Shown here: piece after piece, positions 45,901-55,435 of the stretch
How the letters are laid out: every line of letters starts with the position of its first letter
Position numbering within the stretch: the stretch's first letter is position 1
Origin: Pyrenopolyporus hunteri
Taxonomy: Eukaryota > Ascomycota > Sordariomycetes > Xylariales > Hypoxylaceae
NCBI GenBank assembly: GCA_902806595.1
Contig: CADCXC010000043.1
Coordinates: 248,001-312,000 of the forward strand
Direction: 5' to 3'
DNA: 64,000 nucleotides
Program-made: the position numbers and the translations under genes
Notes under the pieces: generated by a model
Database searches by the model: none
What the model was told of the DNA's origin: nothing
The model's input: the letters and a program-made list of their open reading frames with translations, nothing else

Positions 45901-48441
45901 ACCTTTCGATACTCTAGTAGTTTAGTGAGTACGGAAACGGGGACAGGTACGGGGAAAACAGCAATGAAGCCGAGAATCACCGCGAGAAATTCATAAACTC
46001 TACGTTTAAACGCCGCAGGACCGTTGGCAATCTTAGGAGACGTCAGGACCTTAATATAGAGTTCGTCAATTTGTTGTTGGGGCGTCGCCGATTCAATGCC
46101 ATCCCCGAAGATCAGTTCCAGGCACTCCTTTCTACACTCGTCATCCCCAAAATCATAATCATCCAAGAATCGACACACAGTTGCCGCATAGATGAATAGG
46201 CCGTCAGCCTTTACGCTGAGACGCTCAACATCAGTCTGGTCGATACACTCCCGCGGGACAAAATGTCTCCCGGCAATCTTAGCCAGCGTCTTAGTTAGAT
46301 AAAGCGTGATATCGTTCATCTTCGTCAAGGATAATTCGATCTTGTCGAGGTGTACGGCACGGTGCGTACCGTTGAGCTCTTTCTCGAAACTTCTGGAAAT
46401 AGTATCATCTCTCCGGCTTGTGATCAGGATCCGGAGCTGGACTTGACCTTGGCTGAGATCTTTTAGAGCTGCTATCATCCTGAGCAAATCTCCGGGGTTG
46501 GTCGGTTTTTCACATTCATCCAATGCATCAATGATAATGATGAGTCTTGTAGGCGGAAAAATCTGTTTATCGAGTGCCGAGAGTGGTTTAACGATCAAAT
46601 CGTCGAGTTGCTGTTGTGGCGCTTTCTGTCCAATCCCTGGGTTGTCTTTGATCGAACCGACTAGGTAAGACTTGAGGTCCGGTAAGGCCTTCGCTAAGGA
46701 CCTCGCGATAGTGGGGAAAAAGTCTTGGATGCTGTTCCTGGTGGTGTCGTCTTTCTTGAAGAAGAAGCTAGCTCCGAAGAAAGCATTACGGACAGGTTGG
46801 CCGATATCTGCAAATGGCTCTCCGCTGCTCAGGGCCTTTGCGGCGGTCAACGCCACACTGGACTTGCCAGTTCCCGCCATCCCATAAAGCCAAAAGACCT
46901 GCTCCCCTCCTGGATCTTCTGCCCAGTCCTGGATATCATTCAGGATGCGACGCTGTGTTCCCTCTAGGCAAGCTTCCCCTGAGTCCGCCACCGCAGCGGA
47001 ATCAAAGACAGCACTTCCCGCAAAAGGTAATTCGGATAGGAATTGTTCTTCCTTGACATCCTAGCAATATTTAGCGAAGAAAAGGTAGTCCGAGCGAAAT
47101 GACGACTCACTTGCATGAATGCTAGCAAGCTCTCGGTCATGTCCCTAATGTTGTTGACCGTATTCCACGTCTCACGCGTTTTGGTGTTCAAACTGTCTCG
47201 TACCCCCTGGTCAATACGTTGACTCGTTGCTTCAATCTTCTTCCACATGTCCTTCCAGTTATCAGCCATCACAACATTTCTCATTGCTTTGTGGAGCTTG
47301 TTCCTCTTAATTTGTAGCAGGAATCGGACCAGATACTCGTAGATGGAGGCGTAGACATTTATGACCTCGGACCTTATACTCAAAAGGAGCTCATGAGAAT
47401 TTTCAGATTGGCTACACATAGTTAGAATCGTACGATGCGTATAGGTATCGTCAGGAGTAAGAAGTAAACTGATTTTACGTACTACGAGGCTTGGAATTCC
47501 AAAGAAAGGAAGCCTTCTTGCATCTCTTGGTAGCGAACGAGGAGAAATGGTATCTCATTTAGACCGTTTGCCGCGTCTTCATCTTGTTGATATGCAACCT
47601 CCAGCAACTACCAAGGTCGTTTAGTATCTGGGTACGAATCCGATAATCTTCGGTTGCACTGGCTATACTTACGGGAAGAATGGTCATAACACCGGCCCAG
47701 GCTACTGCCGCATGTGGTTCGGCTGAAATGGCAGAACCCACAACATCTTTGAATTTCGTAACGACACCGACGATCTTACGGAAAAGCTCCCGAGCCACGA
47801 TATGCCTCCCGCCGACCGAGAAGGTCAACTGAGATTTTGTGAATTTGTCGAGCTTTCTCTTGGCCAGTTCCTGGATCAGTTTAAGTTGTTCCGCATCGTT
47901 TCCAGCTCCGTCGGCACCCAGCAATCTTCCTTCCCCTAACAATACTCAGCATTTTTTCGATTATCAACGCCCGGACACTAGGCTCCCGCCGTCAACATAC
48001 CATCTAGTCGTACGTCTCGATCCTCGAGTAAATACTTTTTGAACCTTTCAAGGAGTGGGGCGTGCTCCGGGTTAGTCTTGAGGGCTTCGTATGCTTCGGC
48101 CCAAATATTTCGCGCGAGAAACCCGCCTTTTACCCCATGATTCCCTATACCACAGGAAAGGGTGGTTCCCGAATCTCCAAGTTGCCCGATCGTACTTTCG
48201 GCTGGGTTTATTCCGGACGAGGATCCGTCGACGCCTCCTTCAGTTTGAGCAGCAAGTCGGTTGCTTCGAGGACCGGGGCCTCGCTCGTTAACTTCCGCCT
48301 TCGTAATAGAGGTGACCGATTAGTGTCTGTTTTACAGGCCGCATTGAGTATGAGCGTACCGGCATCGCACCCGCCTTTATACCAAGCCGGTGGGCATAAT
48401 ATATCGTACCGAACCGGTCCCTGGGTCACACTATTACGCAT
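42956..48441 (-). CDS. NLR-like STAND protein: NACHT_N, NACHT, WD40 repeats
   Basis: Seven exons: 48441-48219 (tentative), 48144-48001, 47935-47673, 47607-47483, 47411-47111, 47060-45399 and 45331-42956; about 1697 residues. The NACHT_N helical domain spans roughly residues 85-350: NIWAEAYEALK, AVAWAGVMTILPLLEVAYQ across a splice, and ANGLNEIPFLLVRYQEMQE. NACHT has an intact Walker A GMAGTGKS (412-419) and Walker B LIIIIDALDEC (Asp530), then ILITSRRD. From about residue 980 come a dozen or more WD40-type repeats, the first the most typical (VLEGHTGMVDSVAFSPNDD, KTIRIWDY). The repeats are strongly diverged, unlike the near-identical repeats of HET-D/HET-E-type genes. Role expected: ATP-switched sensor of non-self or stress. 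The start codon is uncertain because the first junction uses a weak GTCCGG donor. Confidence 0.87.
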
Positions 48442-48778
48442 GGAAAATATAAATAAGTGATTAATCTACGTCTATGGACCGGGGCGTCAGTAAAGAAGAA
48501 TAGGGAAATTGGATTACTCGAACTGGATAAGCGGGGTAAGTGCAGGAGTGTCAGCCCGTGCGTGAGGCTTCAGCCGCCAGTTTAACGATACACCCCCATA
48601 TATGAATGTCAGGTAATACAATAACTACCTCTTCCCATGTCGTCCTAGGCTGGACGAAGTGAAATACATCCCTCGGGATCGATCCGTAACATTTTCACGC
48701 CAACGTCGCTATAGGGAGAAAGGTGGCTTTAATATTTGATTCGTAATACCTACTAGTCGCGGTGAACCGTTCCCAGGT
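48442..48778. other. Intergenic, about 340 bp
   Basis: Upstream of the tentative start of the NACHT-WD40 gene and downstream of the small hydrophilic gene. No feature recognised. Part of it may belong to the first exon if the start is further upstream. Confidence 0.5.
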
Positions 48779-49263
48779 TCACATCGTTCTAGTCTGTTTA
48801 CTCTGCTTTCCCTCCCGTGCAAGGTCGTACTGGTCGGCCGCGCTTTGTAGGCGGCTAGTCTCGCTGCCTCTCGCAATGCGCTCCGGGTTCTCGCCAAACT
48901 CCTGTTTGGTCTTTGCATCCGCCCGCGCGCGTAGTGACTCCTGTACGGCGTCGCGGGTCACCTCGCCGCCACTCGGGTCGACCTTTCGCGCGATGCCTTG
49001 CCCGCCTTTGCTTAGATCTTGTTCTCCCTGGTGTTGGGATATGGCTGAGGCGAGCTTGCCTGTGGCGCCTGTGATACAGAGTTATTAGTGGGGTGTTATG
49101 CTTGAAAGCGATGTACGAGAGCGTAAAATAATGTGGCTTTTTACATACCGGCCACATGCTCCTTGGTAGCTTGCGATTCGTCTGATCGGTAGCTATTGCT
49201 CTCATCCTGTTTTAGGTCGGAGAGCAGCACACGGTTCTGACGGATAGGCCCTGGATTCGACAT
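48779..49263 (-). CDS. Small hydrophilic protein, SMP/LEA-like (tentative)
   Basis: Exons 49263-49149 and 49068-48779, phase-1 intron (GTATGT donor, ATCACAG acceptor); 134 residues. The protein is uniformly hydrophilic, Gln/Ala/Arg-rich and without Cys: MSNPGPIRQNRVLLSDLK, then GKLASAISQHQGEQDLSKGG, DPSGGEVTRDAVQESLRARA and SETSRLQSAADQYDLAREG. The SxLQSAAD element and overall make-up recall the seed-maturation-protein (SMP)/LEA class, whose members protect proteins during desiccation or stress. This is similarity in style and short motifs only. No signal peptide or membrane helix. It is divergent from EBP2 across 0.9 kb. Confidence 0.65.
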
Positions 49264-50178
49264 GGTAAATTGGGGGTTCTTAAAGAATCACTTTCTTATT
49301 TCTCGTCGGATATTCGTCCCGTAGAAAAGGTTCCTTTTATATTCTTCCCTTCAGGTAGTCGCTTTAGTTGTCACTTACATTTTCGCCAATGTTACATCAT
49401 AATCATCGCAAGTGTGGTCATTGCATATTGCCTCTCTTGGGGATACGTTGAAGTACGCAATATGACAACACGATCGGCTTCTAAATGAGAGGGCTCTAGA
49501 TTTGGCCTTCTTGTGTATGTGTTTTCTGCTCGTCTAACTATTGATACTCAGTTCATAGGCGCATCATAATGAAGGGTGGCGGTTAGCTTAATCTTATTAA
49601 CACGGGATCTATCTAGCTGGGGACGGGGGCTCGATGTATTAAGCGGCAAGGGCCTTGCTAGGAGTAAAATGGAGGAGGTTTACCAAATCGAGATCATCTC
49701 TCATAGCCCGAACACGGCGGCTATTCCATCGAATCTGTCCTCACGTGTACATAGGCACTTACCCAGATAGCAGTTTGAATATGAAGAATATGCTACTATC
49801 AGGACCATGCATCTGTGTGGCTTCCATAATGGTTTCCTTTTTTTTTCTTCGGGTAGAAGCTGCGGCTGAGTTCTTAACGCCTGAGTTTTCCGTCGGTTTG
49901 GAATTACAACGATGTACCTATGTAGTCGGTATTGATTACATAATACTGCTCCGATTTGACTTCATGCTGGCCCGACCATGAAAGATTGAGTTTCGGCCCG
50001 GGCTGCCCCACAACGGGTTTCACCGCCTTCTCCAGCCACTGCAAGACTGAGCCACAGTGTCCCTGGCAGACCCCGGCAGAAAAAAAAGTTCTGAAGATTC
50101 CATTAACTTATCAGTTGAAAAAGTTCACGTTCAATTGGTCAACACGAACACAAACGCAACTTGATTGAAACCACAACA
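49264..50178. other. Divergent intergenic region, 0.9 kb
   Basis: Promoter space between the small hydrophilic gene (-) and EBP2 (+). Open frames within it have no support. Confidence 0.6.
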
Positions 50179-51589
50179 ATGGCCAAAAGCAAGTTGAAAG
50201 TCGCCCTTGCGGCAGAGAAGGGCGTCGACTTCAAGAAATTAAAAGAAAAAAAGAAACATAAGGAGAGGGCCAAGAAGAGACAAGAAAAAGAAGGCAAGAA
50301 GGGCGGGGCATCCAGATCAGACGCTGTTGACGAAGACGATAGCGACTGGGAAGGTGTTGATGAAGAAGAGGAGGATGACGGTGATGAAGATGATGAGCAA
50401 GAGGGCCCCATCGACTTCGCCGCGGTGGACGATAGCGACACCTCCGACTCCTCGATAGATCTCGAGGAAAAGATAGAGCGCCCGCGCAAATCCGCGCTGA
50501 AAGCGAAGAATGCTCCGACGAACGGAAAGAAGAAAGATGCCGACGACGAAGACGAGGACGAGGACGAGGAAGATGAAGAGGATATACCAATGTCAGATCT
50601 GGAAGATCTACCTGACGACGAGAAGGAAGACCTAGTGCCGCACTCCCGCCTCACCATAAACAACACCTCCGCGCTCCTCGCCTCTCTGAACCGAATATCC
50701 ATACCGACCGACAAATCAGTCCCCTTCGCGACGCACCAGAGCATCGTCAGCGTCGAGCCCACGGCCGACAGCATCGAGGACATCCAAGACGACCTGAAGC
50801 GCGAGCTTGCCTTCTACGCGCAGAGCCTGGACGCCGCGAAGCGAGCGCGCGCGCTCCTCAAGGCCGAAGGCGTGCCCTTCTCGCGGCCGACCGACTACTT
50901 CGCCGAGATGGTCAAGGACGACGGACACATGGAGAAGGTGAAGGCCAAGCTGATCGAGGAGGCGAGCGCCAAGAAGGCCGCCGCCGAGGCCCGCAAGCAG
51001 CGCGACCTCAAGAAGTTCGGCAAGCAAGTCCAGGTCGCCAAGCTCCAGGAGCGGCAGAAAGCTAAGCGCGAGACCCTCGAGAAGATCAAGACGCTCAAGA
51101 GGAGTGAGTTGCCGTGTATTTTCTTTTCATATCCTAACCTAACCTAACCTACCTATCCACTCTATACACCCATCTCATACATCCTTACTTAACTTAACTT
51201 AACCTAACTAACCACTCCCCCCCTACACCACAGAACGTCAAGAATCCTCCACCGACCTCGGGACCACCGAGGCCGACCTCTTCGACGTGGGCGTCGACAA
51301 CGAGCTGGGCAAGCACAAGGCGCAGCGGGCGTTCGCGCGGGGCAAGGACGGGGAGCGCGCGCCCAACGCCAAGCGGCAGAAGAAGAACGAGAAGTACGGC
51401 TTCGGCGGCAAGAAGCGGCACGCCAAGTCGGGCGACGCCCTCAGCTCCGGCGACCTCAGCTCCTTCAGCGCCCGCCGCATGAAGGCCGGCGCGGGCGCGG
51501 GCGCGGGCGCGTCCAAGGCCAAGGGCAGGCCCGCGAAGTCGCCGCGCCTGGGCAAGAGCAGGAGGAAGGCTGGCGCCGGGAAGCGGTAG
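50179..51589 (+). CDS. ebp2: rRNA-processing protein Ebp2
   Basis: Nucleolar factor needed for 27S pre-rRNA processing and 60S subunit assembly. Exons 50179-51103 and 51234-51589, phase-1 intron; 426 residues against 427 in yeast Ebp2. The N-terminal 150 residues alternate Lys-rich (KLKEKKKHKERAKKRQEKE) and Glu/Asp-rich stretches. The conserved core follows: ELAFYAQSLDAAKRARALL, GVPFSRPTDYFAEMVKDDGHMEKV, a Lys/Arg/Glu coiled-coil, and after the splice DLFDVGVDNELG and RQKKNEKYGFGGKKRHAKSGD. The C-terminus is a long Ala/Gly/Lys/Arg tail. An upstream in-frame TTG at 50161 is ignored; the ATG in ACAACAATGG is the start. It is convergent with SPB1, another 60S factor. Confidence 0.95.
51132..51212 (+). 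repeat. CCTAA/CTTAA simple repeat in the EBP2 intron
   Basis: Two short arrays, CCTAA units near 51132-51152 and CTTAA/CCTAA units near 51187-51212. They fill most of the 130-nt intron and could supply several branch-site-like CTAAC words. Confidence 0.75.
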
Positions 51590-52006
51590 TAAGTCGGAGA
51601 GGCGCTTGGGGGCTCACGTAAGGAGAGGAAACCGCTGTGTATAGCAAGGAAGGAAAGGAGGAAAGGGAAAAGAAAGGCTGGTTCTTAAAAACAAGCAGGC
51701 AGAATTCAGGTTTTCCGTGGAAAAGGAGTATACGCTAATCTTAAGAGATACCAAGTAGAGAGTAGCCTCGCAAATCACAAAGGAACTATATCTAGAGAAG
51801 TCTCCAGTCTTTCTTAAGAAATCAGGTTTTAGTCGATTACAAGATGATATGCGCGGCCACAGTACTGCTTCATGACGAGGACGTAGACGGGTTATATTCA
51901 AAATCCCGGTACTACTCAGGTATCTTTAACTGACGGCATTAAAATAATACTCTTTTTGAACGCGTACAGTCCTGCTAGACCCGCCATATATAAAGCAGAT
52001 ATACAT
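51590..52006. other. Convergent 3' gap between EBP2 and SPB1
   Basis: About 0.4 kb holding both 3' UTRs. A minus-strand frame at 51614-51901 is unsupported. Confidence 0.6.
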
Positions 52007-54622
52007 CTACTTGCGCTTCGCAATCCTCTTCTGCGCTCTAAGCTCCTTCTTCATCCTGGCGTCAACAATCTTATACCTGCCCTTGACGCCCTTAGGACGG
52101 CCCTTGATGCCCCTATTAAGACCCTTAGCAACGACAAGCTTGGCCGGTTGCTTAGGCTTCTTCTTGGCGGCCTTGGAGAGCAGCTTGGAAATGCTGTCAG
52201 CCTTCTCCTTCTCGGTCATGCCCTCCTCGCTGGCGAGTAGGTCCGACTTCTTGCGGAGCTTCTCGAGACGCTGAGCAGCCTTGAACTTCTTGCGCGCCTT
52301 GGCCTCGCGCACCTTCTTGATGGGCCGTGCGTTGAGCGCGCGCAGCTTCTCCTTGATGGCGGCGGCGGCAGCCTTTGTGATGGGCTTTTGCGGTTTGTCG
52401 TGCTTGCTTTCGTCGTCCATGAACCAGTCCGGTAACCCGTCACGATCCCGGAATGCATGCTTATTGAAGCCCTCGTCTACTAGGTCATAGCTAGTCTTTT
52501 GACCTGTGGCGAGCTGGTGCGCAAGGGTCATGGCTTCGGCAGTGATGATATCGATATCTGTTAACTTATTAGCATGCATTGTTATATATAATAGGAAGAA
52601 TTATTCTTACCCATCCTCCCATCAGGTAGACGCTTATCTTGATCCTCCCAGGGGTCTTCCTGGTCTTGCTTGACGACTTCAAATCCGTCCTGATCCTCGT
52701 CCTCAGACTCAGGAGATACCTCGACTTTAGCTTTCTTCGTCTTTTCCTTTTTTGCTTTCGTATTCTCTTTTGTGCGAGTTGACGGTTCGGGGACATTAGA
52801 AGGTCCGTCTTCGTCTATTTCCATCTCGTCGTCGGCGTTAGGTCCGTCAAGAATGCCTGGTATATCTTTAAATATATCTTGACTAAAAAAGTTCGTTGCT
52901 CGTTTTGAGAGCCCGCCGGATGCTGCTGGTTGATTATCCAGATCGGTAATGAGAGGTTTCGAGGGGCCTGAGTCGTCATCGGAATCGTCGCTGCTATCCT
53001 CATCCTCCTCTAGTTCGCCGTCGTCACTGGACTGTTGCTCGTCGGCTGATAACCCCTCCCATTCACCATCATCATGTTCTTGTCTAGCCTTCTTGGCACG
53101 ATACTTCGCATCCGATTCAGCTTTCCGTTCTCTGTATTGATTATACATGCTGTCAAGTTCACGTTCGAGACGGTCCTCCTCTTGGTCTGACTCGTCGTCG
53201 GTATCGCCGGACGATCCGATACCACTGTCTCTATCCTTCTTAGCATCTGCCTCGCTGAGGATAGCCATTTTACCCTTCGCTATTTTGTTGACGGCGCCGT
53301 GCTTGTCGATAGGTTTAAGAGCGAACATGGAGTCGTGACCAGCAGGGCCATCCTGTTCCATACCGATATCCATAGGAGCGACCATATGCAGCTGCATCCG
53401 TACGATTTCCTTCTGTTTCTTCTCGTTCTCTTTCCGCCGTTCGCGTTTCTTCTTAGCGTTATCTTTGTCTTTTAATGCTTGCAATTCCTCCTGGATTTTC
53501 AGTTCCTCGTCCATGGACTCAACTTCTGCGACTTCCTCGGGCGCTTCAGGTTTCGGCGTATTCTTCGTTGGCAATCCGAATGCCTCACGAGCTTTCAGTC
53601 TCCATTTGAGGAGAAGCTTGAATTCTCTCCGACCTAGAACCTTCAAATCGGCGCAACATATCCTAATTTCTTCTGTTGTCTCCGGCATCTTATCTAACGC
53701 CGCGAGAGCAACGTCGCCGTTACGTGGTTGTTCGAAAGACAGTTTGTTATAGCTTCCAAGTATCGCTATGGGGTCAACAGTCTCGATGAATTGGCTAGCC
53801 GGGATCTCCTTAAACTGAGTATAGTCGCCCTCCTCGTAACCGCCTCTCTTTCGCTTCTTGACTTCAGGCTTAAAAACTTTGGCTTCGTTATTTGGAGCCT
53901 GTTCCGCAAGCTCGGCAAATACCGCGCGCGGGTCGAGGAATTTGGGATCCAGGTGCTTAGGTGCTTTGTACCCACGGCACACGACGAAAATTTCGGCAGA
54001 TACATTCCGAGAAGACGGGGGTTTCGTCGACTCGACTTTGGCAAATAGCTGGTTGAAAACCCAGAGGAGTTTATTGTACTCCTTCGACCGGAAAACCTTG
54101 GTAACGAACGTGCCACCCTCCACCAGGAACTCTGTCGCCAGTTTCATAGACTGGAGGGCCAGCTCGGCCTGGTTGTAGGAGTCTTGGACCCAGGCGGTAC
54201 CGACATTAGGCGCGCCATCGTGAAGCACGGTGTCAGCTTTCCATGTTTTCAGGTGCTGTCGGATTGTCGCACGGCATTTCTCAGTCGTGATATCGCTCTG
54301 GAAGGTGATGACTTTCGGAATGGGTTTGATCGGGGCGAGATCGACTCCAACAATGAGACTATTGGCCGGCATAGCCTCTGCTGCTACCTGACACCATGAC
54401 TATGGCAAACATTAGTGAGCAATTCTCTCATTCACTATATCGACAGTGACTTACACCAGGAGCAGCGCAAAGATCCAGAAGGACCTTACTCTTCTCGAGG
54501 AAGCCATATTTCTTGTTCAGCTGGATCAGCTTGAAAGCGGCTCGAGCTCGATAGCCCTTTTCCTTGGCTAACTTGTACCATTTATCGAGACGACCCTTGC
54601 CGTGTTTCTTCTGAATCGCCAT
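52007..54622 (-). CDS. spb1: AdoMet-dependent rRNA methyltransferase Spb1
   Basis: Nucleolar enzyme that 2'-O-methylates a guanosine of the 25S rRNA A-loop and is essential for 60S maturation. Exons 54622-54455, 54399-52611 and 52557-52007 give 835 residues (yeast 841). The FtsJ domain: K-rich start (KKHGKGRLDKWYKLAKEKGY), AdoMet motif LLDLCAAPG|SWCQVAAEAMP across intron 1, VLHDGAPNVG, GGTFVTKVFRSKEY. These supply the K-D-K-E catalytic set expected of RrmJ-type enzymes. Next is the Spb1 middle region (ADLKVLGRREFKLLLKWRLKAREAFG), long acidic coiled segments, and the C-terminal Spb1 domain (ITAEAMTLAHQLATGQK to the Lys/Arg-rich end). Intron 2 has GTAAGA and TTAACAG sites. It is divergent from the Cdt2-like gene. 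Confidence 0.96.
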
Positions 54623-55435
54623 AGTGTTTCGATTGACCTCGACCTAGTCGAGGCAACACGGCTTACAATGGATCGGCGATGGGTTGGTGTTGGCGGCGCA
54701 ACATGCGAATGTGTGCTGGTTGTCGTGTGTCCCGCATTTCAATCTTGGGAAATTTTTGAGGAAACATATCTTCGATAAGCTTATCAGTGGGCCAGAACGT
54801 CGACGCTACCTAGGTACTTATGTACCTAAGTCTTGGCAGTTGGTCCGTGGATTTCTCTTGGCGAGACACTGTGCTACACGCACGAGTCAGGAAAACTTGG
54901 CGCTAATTGGCTGAGCTGGAACGGTCGGTTACGGATTTAGGCAATAATGTCTCTTAGCACCCGCCACAGCCATCTTGATTTCAGGTACAAACACAGTGCC
55001 CCCAGCATCACTGGCCACGCGCTAAGACACCCCGACCCCCGGTCACCTTCAACGTCATTCCCTTTTTAGGTCGTGTAAGTGGTTTTTTTTCGTGTTTGCG
55101 CGTACTTTTCGCGGGCGTGTCTCTGTTTCGGTACCACTCGAACTAATCCAAGCTACTCAAACAACTTCTTACCTCCGAAGCGGCCAGACTCCTACACCTA
55201 CCATCTTCCCCACCACTGTTTATTCACTTCATTCAACTTCTCAGACCCATTCAAGCCTTTCCAATTACTTATTTTCCCTATTTTCCCCATTTACCATGTT
55301 CAATTGATCCCGACCCTGACATCCCCCATACTACTAGACACCTGGATATCCGGTACCCGGGGTTTAGGAGCATTGGCGGCATTCCTTCTTCCTGTGGAGT
55401 CCTACAGACATAGGAAAATAGGAGCAGAAGTCGTG
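54623..55435. other. Divergent promoter region and long CT-rich leader
   Basis: Shared upstream region of SPB1 (-) and the Cdt2-like gene (+). It holds a perfect TACCTAGGTA (54807-54816) and, from about 55080, a C/T-rich leader of at least 350 nt. Confidence 0.6.
55296..55307 (+). promoter_or_regulatory. Three-codon upstream ORF in the leader of the Cdt2-like gene
   Basis: ATG TTC AAT TGA lies about 130 nt before the main start in the CT-rich leader. If the transcript starts upstream, this minimal uORF could damp translation. Transcript extent is not known from sequence. Confidence 0.4.

Noticed and set aside
51132..51212. CCTAA repeats as a telomere insertion
   Set aside because: Units are CCTAA/CTTAA, not CCCTAA, and lie wholly inside a spliced intron of EBP2.
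55079..55435. In-frame extension of the Cdt2-like gene
   Set aside because: Starts with GTG, contains no ATG in frame and reads as leader; it holds a short uORF in another frame.
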